The position numbers were made by a program, and so were the translations under genes. A stretch of DNA of 44,292 nt from Theodoxus fluviatilis (Eukaryota > Mollusca > Gastropoda > Cycloneritida > Neritidae): the NCBI GenBank assembly GCA_034096865.1, contig JAWQFJ010000528.1:1-44292 (forward strand). Direction: 5' to 3'. Positions 1 through 13,000 of this stretch are shown here, piece after piece (position 1 is the first letter of the stretch; each line of letters starts with the position of its first letter). The notes beneath the pieces are model-generated. The model searched no databases and was not told the origin of the DNA. It worked only from the letters and a program-made list of their open reading frames with translations.

Positions 1-100
1 CTTATGCAAAAACATAACCTGAAAATAATGCAGTATCTAATACATCACTTCACAAATCACCACTATGCAAAGGATATAACAAGAAGGGCAAAGCCCATAC

Positions 101-934
101 GACTCACATGCTTGACCTTGACCTTTATATGACCTTGACCTTCAGGTGACCTTCAAGGTCAAGGTCAAACAACTAAACCTACCAATGACATCATACACAA
201 AGAAATGCTTTACACATTTTTCCTACCAAAATGCATGTGACCTTGACCCAAGGTCAAGGTCATCCAAGGTCATGCAACACAAAGCTGTTAATTCAAGACA
301 TAGGAAGCACAATGGTGCTTATTGGCACTTTCTACCATGAGATATGGTCACTTTTAGTGGTTCACTACCCCATTTTGGTCACATTTCATAAGGGTCAAAG
401 TGACCTTGACCTTGATGATATGTGACCAAATGTGTCTCATGATGAAAGTATAACATGTGCCCCACATAATTATTAAGTTTGAAACAGTTATCTTCCATAG
501 TTCAGGGTCAAGGTCACTTCAAAATATGTATACAATCCAACTTTGAAGAGCTCCTGTGACCTTGACCTTGAAGCAAGGTCAACCAAACTGGTATCAAAAG
601 ATAGGGCTTGCTTTGACCTATATACCACTTGTAGCTAAGGTCGCCATTCTCAATAACGTGGGAGAAAATTGGGAAAATGTGAAAAATGACTGTTTTTGAG
701 ACCACATTTATGGCTCCTGTGACCTTGACCTTGAAGCAAGGTCAAGTCACTATGTATGTTTTTTGAGGCCTTGTCATTATACACCATCATGCCACATTTG
801 GTGTTGATAGACTTAATAGTCTCCGAGAAAAATCCAACGTTTAAGTTTTTTACGCCCGGACGCCCGGACGGACGGACGCCCGGACGGACGAAACGGCTCA
901 GTACACAGACTCACTTTTGCTTCGCATGTGAGTC
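101..934. mobile_element. Candidate TIR element with AGGTCA arrays and (GGACG)n tail
   Basis: Starts with gactcacatgc (101-111) and ends with its reverse complement gcatgtgagtc (924-934). The body contains many gaccttgacctt / aaggtcaaggtca arrays, a direct repeat of about 32 bp at 550-582 and 714-746, then acgcccggacggacggacg (about 850-890) and a small hairpin gactcac...gtgagtc. No coding capacity, so nonautonomous. Similar tails are common in molluscan repeats (from memory). Confidence 0.6.
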
Positions 935-1051
935 AAAAATGGCAAACTATTATACAGGCAATTTTTCTCTTCATTCTGGAAATTGAAATACCATCTCCCT
1001 ATCTCTTAAATCTGAGGGTTACACGCCTCAAAATCCCGGGTGGGAGCCTAC

Positions 1052-4000
1052 CAAAGGAGTCGTATGGGTCGATGTTGGAGGAGGGGATGTTCCAACAGCG
1101 AATGGTCCCATCAGTGCCTCCACTGAAGCACTGTTCCCCTGTGGCGCTGACTGCCAGGCAGAGGACGGGGCCAAGGTGGCCGCGGAACGTGTAGACAGGC
1201 TCCACGTCCAGGGAGGCTGCCCTGGGAAGAGAGAGAGATGACTCCATGTAGCTCTATCCACCGTGCCTCCCAAACAGGCATGCACTATTGTACAGTAACT
1301 ACATGCATCCTGCTCACCCATTACACCTGCATAAATTACTTCTGCAGAGAAACAGTGATATAAAGTATGTATTCTTGCATGCACATCTACATAGGATAAG
1401 CTCTCCCAGAGAGACAAGCGTTTATGTATAAATATCACTCTTTGAAAGGCAAAACTCCTGTCTCTTGTAGAGATAGCTTATTCAATACCCTACTTTGCAC
1501 ACACTGTACATAAAGCACTCCTGTCGAAGCACTACTCCTGTACAAACAGCTCTAGACAGTACCACTGCTGAGACAATGCTACTATACTCACAACACTCTG
1601 TACATTCACCACTCCTGTACAAACAGCTCTAGACAGTACCACTGCTGAGACAATGCTACTATACTCACAACACTGTACATTCACCACTCCTGTACAAACA
1701 GCTCTAGACAGTACCACTGCTGAGACAATGCTACTATACTCACAACACTCTGTACATTCACCACTCCTGTAGAAGCACTACTCCTGTACAAACAGCTCTA
1801 GACAGTACCACTGCTGAGACAATGCTACTATACTCACAACACTCTGTACATTCACCACTCCTGTACAAACAGCTCTAGACAGTACCACTGCTGAGACAAT
1901 GCTACTATACTCACAACACTGTACATTGACCACTCATGTACAAACAGCTCTAGACAGTACCACTGCTGAGACAATGCTACTATACTCACAACACTCTGTA
2001 CATTCACCACTCCTGTACAAACAGCTCTAGACAGTACCACTGCTGAGACAATGCTACTATACTCACAACACTCTGTACATTCACCACTCCTGTACAAACA
2101 GTACCACTGCTGAGACAATGCTACTATACTCACAACACTGTACATTCACCACTCCTGTACAAACAGTACCACTGCTGAGACAATGCTACTATACTCACAA
2201 CACTCTGACAGTACCACTGCTGAGACAATGCTACTATACTCACAACACTCTGTACATTCACCACTCCTATGCAAATGGCACTCCAGTACAGATAACACTT
2301 TAGAAGATGCAAACTAATGTAGAGACAACATTCCTGTACATACAGTAAACACATTACTCAGTGCAATAAACACTCTTTGTGTAGAAACAGCACTTTCGTA
2401 CACAGGTACTACAGATACAGTGCACATAGCCCTTCTCTCCTGCATGCACTCCATGTCTGTGGTGATCAAAGGGAGCTAACTCCAACTTACTTCTTGGCAG
2501 GAACAGTCTTCTGCAGATTCCATAGTTTGAGAGTGTGGTCTTCTGACGCTGTGATCAGGACTGGTTCTACAGGGTGAAAGCCCAGAGCTCGCACTCCATC
2601 AAAATGGCTGCAAAACAGCATCAAAGCCACTTCTTAAGATACATGATTCAACCATTTTTTTCTACAAAGCTTTCATATCAGTTTTTGAGGAAGTGTAAAA
2701 AGGCAAAAAATTTAATTTCAAATCCATTTATCTTTGTACATTACACCAGCATGATAGCATTCAAACCCCACAAAGATGTGTGCAAAACAATACTCACCTC
2801 CTAAGTGTGTACTTGGCATTCCAGGTTTTTCTGAAAACTTCCTTGGGGGCAGATATCTGTCAAGATCAACATGAAAATGCCTGTCCTGACCAATTTTACA
2901 CCAACACCCACAACAAAGTGTAAGGGAAAGAGCTATGCCATAGAATGTAGAGACACTGGTGACTGCATTGCTTAGAACTCAAGAGCAATGAAACACTTTT
3001 GACTATACTTTGTGACAAGGCCTCATTTATATATATTTCAATAAAACATAAATACAAAATCTGCCAAGTATAAATATTGAAAAGTTTCATTCAACTGTAT
3101 GAAAGCTCAGTAAGTTCAACTCCAATTAAATGTCTCTCTCTGCCAGGAAAACTAATCTAGCACATTACTCCATACCCATGACTGTCGATACAGTCAGTTT
3201 TGTCTCTGGAAGGCATTCCCTCATGCAAGAGAGGACATGCAGAATGTCCCTCAGCTGACTGCCTGCATCATGGCACCAATCAACATCAGCGCCATTGAAT
3301 TCATACAGAACAGCACAGCACAGCAGCTGCACAACTTTAGATTTTAATCATCACAGCAGATCAGTGAACCCCACATACTCATGTCTATTTAGTTCAGCAG
3401 AAAATGCTGTTGTCAAGGTAGTCTTAGGGTTTGTCAGAAGTTTCCATGATCACAGACTTGCGTACATCCAAAACATGCCATCTGGATAGTGCATTCCATG
3501 AACATTCCTTGCATGGAGCCAATATCCTGGCAGGGGTAGGTGGAAAAAAAAGTTGACCTCAAGCAGGGATCAAATCTGCCATTTCATTGTATACATCCCA
3601 ATTTAGATGGAAATCCTAATGTACCCCTCACTCTGCCTCACCATCCCATCTGTGTGTGATCCGCAAGCCAGGAGGGGAGGGGGGGAGGAAAAGACACTTA
3701 CGTCGTAGCTCATGGGATCTGCCTCATTGGAAACGGTGAGGCTGGCTAACTCTCCCAGGCCCAGCGCAGCATCGATCTCATCTTCCTCTGCCCCTGGCAT
3801 GCCTTGCAGTGGCTTCCTAGAGCCTGTGGGGAAGGGCAGTGCACCACCCCCTCCCACGTCTGCAAGACAAACAGCAGTGTGCACTCTCCCAAGCACTTGC
3901 AGATCCTGGTGCAGCACCAACACTGTCACCGTTCCCACTCACTCTTTCCTCTCACGCTCTTTATTTCATGAAAAACTTAGAAGTTTCTGTTGGTTTTTCA

Positions 4001-7000
4001 CTTAAGGGAAGATTTAATAAATTATTACAATCTTAAAATGAAGCTCAAATTAAATACTTTACAGTAAAACCCCAAGAAAGATATAGCCGAGTAAGAATGT
4101 TCTTGTCTTAGAAGAGGTTGTCAAAACAAATTTGATTATGGACCTGAAACCCAATCATTTGACAAACAACCATGGTTGTAATTGACACATCAAGATATCA
4201 TGAAAATACATCAATACTTTAGTGCAGTGAAGGCAACAGAAGATTAGCAAGAAGCAAAGCAAATCAAACGAAGCAGTCCTTGTATTAAAATGTGCAAGGG
4301 AAATACAGCATACAACAGAGTGGATGCAACAAATGCCTCACACATTTCAATAAAAACACACCACTTCTATGTTATGGACATCATCTCAAGAGTAAATAAT
4401 TTCAAGCACTGGAAATATCTAGCTACAGCTGTTCAGCAGTCTAACTAGGCAAAGCTAAATACAAAGCCTATGATTAACTCTACACATACAGTGCTCCACT
4501 ACAGTTCTGCATGTAAGCATGTCACATTGTTGCACACGAACTGACCACACACCTAGGACCTCTCAAAAGCTGGCAACTATTCCACTACTGGAAGATCTAT
4601 GCTTCACTGCTTTCTAGGGAAGTCTCCATGGCAGTGCTAAGTCCACCCTGCCCTGATGCCAGGTATTCACGTCTGCAGAGCTCTCTACTCCAGCGGAGGA
4701 CAAGCATCATCTGCCAATTCTGTTGTCAACCCTGACCCCTCCGTATCTTTCTCAGAGACATCCAGACCCTTCACCCCCACACGTCCAGCAACCTGTGCAA
4801 CAATGGGGTAAATCTAATTCTGTCCAAGATTGCGTGGTGCGTACATTTGTGAGAATGGGTTCAAAGCCCTAATGTCTATTCCACCTGTTCTTCTTGAAGG
4901 CAATATGCAGCATGTTGGTCTGTTAACTCCAGGCAGGCATGATAGAAGGTCCATGAGGTATGGTATGTGATGTGCGGTCTTACATAACAGGTGTCAAACG
5001 GAAAAAGGCAGTTTGTACACAAGGTAGATAACATTCATTGAAAACCCACATCTTTTTCTTGTAAGGAGCCAAGGCATTATTACAAGAAGTGGAAATCCCT
5101 TAAAAAACAAATATAACAAGGGAGAGTGCACTTTGATTTCAAAATAAGTTTTCAGACATGAGAAATGAACAGTGCAAATTGTGTTGAGGACCAAGTGGCT
5201 ATTAGTCCTGCAGTCAGAGGTTACACCATTCACTACTGAAAACAGAAGTTCTCAGTAAAAGACTTACTGTAAAGTTCCAAAGCAAAGAGGCCTACAAAGG
5301 CCTCTCCATCACAGACACAACACAATATAATCAACTGTGCATGAGCACTGATTCCCTAGGCCCCAAGGAAGTGCCTCTATGGAAAAGGAGTCAAAAATGC
5401 CTCTCTAAGGCAGACAGCAGTTATGGTAAAGAAATCATGACTGAATATGGCATAACCCCATGCATCAGTAGCAAGCATGCCATCACCAAGGGAGTGAGTG
5501 CACATACAACATACAGCCTGACATGCAGGTCTGCAGCCATGCAGGGGGGCGAGAGGGGAGCGAACTGGGAAGAGATGGTGGAGAAAGATGAGGCTTGGTG
5601 ATCATACCCATGTCATCTACGTCGGGCATGCTAGAGGAGAAGGAGGAAGAGGCGGTGGTGGAGCGGGGGGGACTGGCAGCGCCAGTCTGCGTGGAGTCTT
5701 CAAGGTTGGCCAACATGGCCTGCAGAGTTTGCCTTGATGGCCCTGCCAACAACACACCATTCAGCCATCCTGTCCGCTTCACACAGTGCTTTGCCTGCCT
5801 GCAGCCTTTGCATGACCAGCTAGCACAAGGTAGAGGTGGGGGGGGGAAGGAGGGAGGCAGGGGGTGGGGGGAGGGCCAGACAGATGCAGGGGGCCAAATA
5901 AGGCAATTCATAAGCAAAGGAGGTTATCGCATCTAATCCTGCGTAGAGAAGGCAAATTGTGATAGAGGTACAGAAGATGGGGTTTTGAAAGGGACCTTCT
6001 TTAGGACTAGAAATTTTAAAAATTATGTACTGAGAAAAGTGTTATGCTCTATGAAAATCTAGGAAGGTTCCACTGCTACTGCAAAGCTAGGGCGACAGAA
6101 GATGTCTGTGACTTTATAAAAAGGGAATTCAAGAGGTTAACAAAATGCCTAAGGAGGGTTGAAGGAAAGGAAGTTGGGGTTTGGGTGGGGGAGGGGAAGG
6201 CCTGGTCATAGCATGTAAGGATGGATGTATTTTACTACATGGGAGGTGGGGGGCGGACAGAGGAGAAGCCAATTGTGACTTGGAGTTTACGACAAAAGGC
6301 ACTGATGCTTTTTTCATAAGTTCTTTACCATCACATTCTGCTATTAAATAAAAATATATTCACTGGATTCTACAGAGTTTGGGGCATAATTACTGCATTG
6401 AAAGAAGTCTGAATCACTGCAAAGGCTGTGTTGGGACATTATCAGGAATTGTTTCTATGACTACCTGTGGAGAAAATGTATCTCCCTCCACCTCTAGCTC
6501 ATCAACAGGCAAGCTCCAGAAATGATCAAGATGAAACAAGCTTCAAACAAATTACTCATCAAATCTTTCTTCTCAAAAAAGTCATTAAATTAAAATAGGA
6601 ATCTTCTTCCTTTCATTAGCTTCAAAGCAGTTTAAGTCTTGCATTGTCCTACTGACCAACTTCCTCTCTACACCAGAGAGCCACTTGGCAAGTCCAGTGA
6701 TATGAGCAATTCAAAAGAGCACAAAAAGCTAATGCCATTACAATACAAATATTAAGAAATAAAAAGAAAACTACTGGTGAAAGCTACCAACTTGCAACCA
6801 AATGATTAAAAACCCACAATGCAAAATGCTCAAAATAATGGACATATGCGACAACAGGCCATGACAACTCAAGAGAAAGCATGCAATTGGAAGGGAAAAG
6901 ATGAAAGTAAAATCACAAGGGACACTTACTATTTTTCTTTCCTTTCCTCTCCTTTTTGTACTGCTCTTTTAGTTTACTTAATTGCTGCTGGTCTACCACC

Positions 7001-10000
7001 CACTCCTCATTTGGCATGTCCTTCTTCTCTGTGACACACACACACAGACAGCCACTTCAACAAAGGCAACATCAGCAAGGTTCCTGCAGAATCCCACATC
7101 AATTTCAAAGTGATTCCACAACGGGTTACTTCTCCCAGTTGATTCCCTTAATTCACAAGATCATGCTCTGCAACCCCCGAGGTTACCATCTGTACATTAC
7201 ACATTGCTCCTTCTGGCAAGACCAAGCATTACAGAGAATAGGAAAGACTTTGCATTCACCTCAAACAGAATCAAACTACACACAACATTAAAACAAAATC
7301 AAACCAACCAAGTGTGTAGGTGGTGCTCAAAATTGTTATTAAAAAAAATAATAAAAACAATGATTTATTCAACAATTTAACTGAAGTGAACATTGAAATA
7401 TATGACACCTTGGATGAGATGAAACAATATTTTAATAGAATAGAAACAAGATACACATAGCCAAATTATTGAGGATTTTGGGATAAGACTAAGGTGCAAA
7501 CACATACATGTACACTGATTAAAATTTGTCATATCAAAGATGTATGCCTCTGTTGATGTAAACAGTTATCACAAAAATCAGAATTTACAACAACAATTGA
7601 AGAATTCCTGAGTCATGCTGGAACCACCAAGAACACGATCCTTGGAGACAGAACTCCCGTGGAAGTGCACACTGAGTGGCATGTCCTGATGCAATGGGTG
7701 CTTCGCAGGAGCAGGTCAGGACAGCTGTCTCTGGTTTCAAATTAACACGCCATTCCATCATTCTCATACACTCTCGAACGATACAAATTAAAATAATATT
7801 TTAACATTAGAGCAAAACATGCATACTTGCTTCCATTGTCAGATCAAAATGATGAAGACCAGAAGATTGGGAATAAGGCATCCTGACAGCCTAACTCCCT
7901 TCTTTCCCTCACCAGGAGCACATGTCACCTCAGACTCTGTCTCGTGTTGACTTTATCCTCCACTACACCCAGCTTTCCCTGACCAATGACCATCCACCAG
8001 ACACCACTGCATCAAGACAGGACACCAGGGGTTACCAAACACAGTGGAACACAAGAGCTGTGAGGCCGAGGAGGGAGGCCACCCAGTGCCTTACCCCACT
8101 CTGTCCCGTCCCCATGACTGCGGGCCTCCCCAGCGCCCTCACCGCTCTCCTGCACCATGAAGTCAAACTCTGCCAGCGCTTCCTCTGTTTCCGGGTCTGC
8201 CAGTGTCTCCATCCCCGCCAGGCTCTCGTTGCCCATCTGTTGGCGCAAGGCAAGTCAACTGTCACAACATCTCTCAATGCTTGCTCAGCAAGCCTCATTG
8301 CATGTAGCCTTTCAGTCACGCCAACATCTTCACTCCTAGCACCAGAAGCAAAGCAACTAACCACAGCAAAGTCTCATCAAAATGGTCAACGCCCTCACGC
8401 ACAGGCTGTGCTTTTCCTTCTCACAAAGCCTCTAATTGAAATACTTTCCTTTGCACATCATACATGGTAGAAAAGGAGTGCATTACACAGCAATAGGTCT
8501 CAAACCGTCCATTCACACACTTTCCAGCAATGTCCAAGCAAACCCCACTGTTCAGATACACTGCTGGCAACAGCTTGGCTCTGGGTTCTACACCTGCACT
8601 TCAGTTTACAAACAAATCTACAAGTTAGAGAGATTATAAACTCTAATAAAGAAGCTACTTTTCCACATCATCAGTTGGATCCTAGTCAGTCTGCCATGCC
8701 TCAACACCTCATTTCTTAAGCATTTAAAGCATTTCATTCATATTTGAGAAATATACTGCATGTACAATTTGAAACATGATAAGATAGCATGGAACCTTCT
8801 AATTAACTTCAGAAATGCTCATCCTTGCATTAGTGCCGCAGGAACTGAAACATTACCCTTTTTAATCTCTGCCAAATGCACAGAACTCCTCAAAACCAGC
8901 CTGCCTGAGGGAAGCTATTTCACTCCTCTCAGTCTTCCACTGCAAGGCCGCACAACTCCAACACATTCAGAGTGGGCATTGATGTACCGAGGTACCCCAT
9001 GTACGGCAAAACATTCCATCCACCGATGACCACGTGTTAGATGAAACTGTCTGATGAGTGCCGAGAAAACAATCAAATCAGCCTACCTTGAGTTTGACCC
9101 CTTTCCTCTCCAACCTTTCATCGGATTCATCATCGGCAGCCATGCCCTCCTCATTTTCATCACTGCAAATGGGAGGGAAAAAAAGGATCAGACCCAACAA
9201 CACCACCCTTCTGCATGCAAAGCATGCAAAACTGCACCATTTCTAACAAATGCTTCTTTTTCACTGTGTCTGTGCTATGCAAGACGTGCAAGTTGGCACA
9301 ACATTAGACCTAAAGTGCATTTAAGGGGGGACATGGCGTACAAAAACGGATTAATAGAAAATAAATCATAACTCAGCAAATATGAAAGCTATACTAATGA
9401 AATTTTATACAGAATACAAACACACTGGAAGGTATATTTAAACAAAATTTTATTGCTGAAGACTTAGTTGTTCATGTGTTATAGCAAAATAACTGAAAAA
9501 TAAACATACCAATTTTCTCCCCTCCGTGAAATTTTAATTAATAACCTTTTTATGATCAACAATGATTGTAAACAAAGAAGAAGGTCTATATTATTCAATA
9601 AGATATAATAAGTGGATTACTAACACTTCTAAATAATTTTAGTGGAATTTAGAACAAGTAACCAAAAAATGTGCTCCGGGCACAACATAATTAAATTTTT
9701 ACAAAAATTAAGCAAATTCAGCTACACCTTTCTGATTGGTCTTATTGAATGCAATATTTATTCATAAATATACACACACAATTTCAGAAAGCTATCTCAA
9801 TCCTAAGTGACTTTATTTTAGGGGAGAAAATCACTACCGTAGAAATAAAAACCACATTATGAGAAAATTGACTTTAAAGTTTGAGAAAGATTAAACGTTA
9901 ACTACAACTGAACCATAACAGATACAATTTAATAACATAACTCATTGAATGTGTCATTTATTTGTTATCATTGTAGCAAACTTTCAACTTATTATCTTAA

Positions 10001-13000
10001 TTCAAAATATCAGGATAATTAGGTGAAAAGCATCACCTGTAGCAAAACATTCCCGTTTTCTGTAAGAATTGCGTAATCACGGCAACTTCCGCCGTGATAA
10101 CAGCTTCGTTCAGTGCCGTGTCTGTAGATGAGAACGCGATCGCTGTTGTATCACAACCTCCAGAGGCTGTTGACACGACTTAATTTCTTTTCTGGGCTTG
10201 CTTCTTCCGTCCATTTCTGCATCTTCCGTGAAATTGTCTCGATCGAGATAGCGCAGTTCGCGCGCTGTAAGCACACTTCGGAAAGAACCGATGTTTGCTT
10301 TGGCGGCCGACGTTCAGGCCGGAAACGGCCGAAGTACGGTTCGGCCGTTTCCGCCCACCACTTCCGCCAGTCGAAGTACGGTTCGGCCGTTTCCGCCAGC
10401 CACTTCCGCCGTGATCACGCTGTGATCACGCACACAAGCGGCCAATCAGAGCCTAGCTGACAGACAGGCCGTTATTTCGAAGCTTTCCATTGGTTTGCAC
10501 TGGCCTCAGATTTCTACCTCGTGTGCCTTCGGTAATTATTCTTCGGTACCGGAAACAGTTGCAACGTAAAGCCAGGAAATGAAGCTTCGATGCGATACCA
10601 AACATGTGGCGTTCTTTGGAAGGAAGATGCTGAAACTAAGCTTTCAAATCTGTGCATTTTGGCTTCCTGGTTAGTACTTTTTTAAAATCTAGCGGTGGGT
10701 ACCTTACAAAACAAATAGGTTTAAAATACTTTGAAACCTAAGCCAGCAAAATCGATCGCACACACGTGTAGCTGAGATGTTGTAGATTTCAAATCCGCGC
10801 TTAACACGAAACTCAATTTCAGAAAATTTTTCATGAAATTCTGCAGGCCGTGTCCCCCCTAAATTGTATCACTTTGTAACCAAACTTTGCATGAGCTTAC
10901 ATCATGTGCCATGACTTCAAAAATGCCTAATTTTCCCATGTTTGTGTTGGATGCACCCATTCAGGCATCTTTTCCCCATTCACCGTACAGAGCAAATCTA
11001 CAGACAAATCCTCACCTGAGGTTGTCATCATCATCATCAACCACCGTCTCGCCCTGGAGGAAGTCGAAGGTTGTCAGGACTGCTGCCTCTGCGTCATTGA
11101 GAGCATTCTCCAAAGGGGCAGTGTTCATTTTCTTCCCAGGGATCCTGAAATGTGTCAAAGTCCACATCAAGACACTGCAGCAGACAAAAAGGGGGATGCA
11201 GACTTTCACTTTCGAAACAAGCAACGTAACTCCCATGCACCCAAATCATGGCAGTCAACATCATACACCATCATAATTGAGCTGTTTTTGCTCCAGAAAG
11301 TGTGTGGACAACTACAATGATACAATGTCAGTATTTTCAAGCTCATTTTAAGAATTGAATTATTCTGACAATGAGCTCCCTTGAGATAACATGGCAGTGA
11401 CCAAAGGCAGAAAACTTGCATAAATATCACTTACATTAAATGAGGCAAACGGCGTTCAAAATAATGGGAAGCTTTGTCATCAGACTCCCAAACTGACCTG
11501 CAGTTCTTGTCCAAAATAAGAGCACAGTTACACATGAGATCACTAAGCTCAGATTTCTGCAGTAATGACTGAAAATGAAATCGGATCTTGCCACTAATAG
11601 TCACCAGTCCACCTTTGTGACTAAGTGGTTAGAGCGCTTGATCCGCAGTTGCTTGCAACTTGCAGATGCAGCACTTGACGTTGCATGGCTCCCAGAGTTG
11701 CCTCCCTTGAGCAACATGCTTCACTTGGATTGCTTCTTCCCACCCAGGAGTAAAAGCAGGAATTTGTTTGGACAGCCACAGGTCACAGTGCAGTGATATC
11801 ATCCCTTGCATGCCGCTGTGAGCCAGCATCAGGTTGGAATAATTCCCAAAGAGTGGAATTGTAGCTGATACCCGACTCTGTGTGTCTTATCTCTCTATCA
11901 CTTGCCTTGGGCAAAGGCTGTTGTTATTTGTTGACTCCAGCCAAAAACCAAGGCTACAGCAAAATGTTGTTATGTTGTACTCTTATGTGGGGATTATCTT
12001 CAGCCGTGGTAAGCTCCTAACATAACAACTGGCATTCTCTGGAGACAGAGATCAAATCCCCTGAAGACGGAGTGTGGCTGCCTATATGGCGGGGTGTTCA
12101 AAAACAGTCACACACTCAATCATCTTGCCCACTAGGGTGATCCTGGGAGTGTTTAGCCCAGGTACGCAACAACAACAACATCTCTCTATCACTGCGCTTG
12201 TCGTCAGGTGCCCTTGAAGGATCGATCAAGTGGCCCAGTGATCAGGGGTTAAGTGTACAGGAGTGTGAGACCCAGAAATGGTGATACTTGACCTTTTCAG
12301 AGAGAGATGTCCCACAATAACCATCATAATGCATACTTCCAACAAACGCCAAATTCACATCCGCAGCTGCGAAGGCGAGGCACGATTGCAAGGACAGAGC
12401 CTGTGCTTACCGCTTTCCCTGGCCCTTGTTGATCTGCTCCCCGTTGACCAGCCCAGGCTGGGCTGCATCGGCCTCGCCGTCCCCAGGGTGGGGCTGCAGG
12501 CCCAGCAGGGATCTCACTCGTGCTGAGCGCACGTCGATGATGGTGTCTGTGTAGCCAATCTCCTGCAGGTATCTGCAAGTCAGACCAGCGTCAATGTGAG
12601 GTCACTTCCACAGTTCATGCTTGAAATATTGGCATGAAGTGCCAGAAAATCACAACATCTTGCATGACTAGTAAACTCTTCATTTAGATTTCACTGTTGC
12701 TTAATCTGCAGTTGGGGCTTAATCTTGTTATGTCTGTTCCCACTGGAAATATGATAATCTGAAGGGCAAAGGCCCTTATAAAATTGACCAAATCTATATT
12801 TACATAAAAATAATTAATTTTATGTATCCAAATGATATATATATGAATGCATTGCACTAATGCACACACACAAACACAAACACCTGCACACACACACACA
12901 CACACGGAGGCACGCATACACACACACAGAGGCATGCGTACACACACACACACACAAAAACACACACACACACGCACACACACACAGACACAATTATGCA

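Noticed and set aside
1535..2270. CRISPR-like regular repeat array
   Set aside because: Spacers are themselves repeated and the repeats are long tandem units within an intron of an animal gene.
4690..4800. Possible extra striatin exon on the minus strand in intron 10, after ttgcaCAG
   Set aside because: In the phase required by exon 10 it hits a stop within 14 codons; no striatin-like sequence. A poison exon cannot be excluded without RNA data.
11617..11640. Functional tRNA gene
   Set aside because: Only an A-box-like piece is present; no cloverleaf or B box at tRNA spacing.
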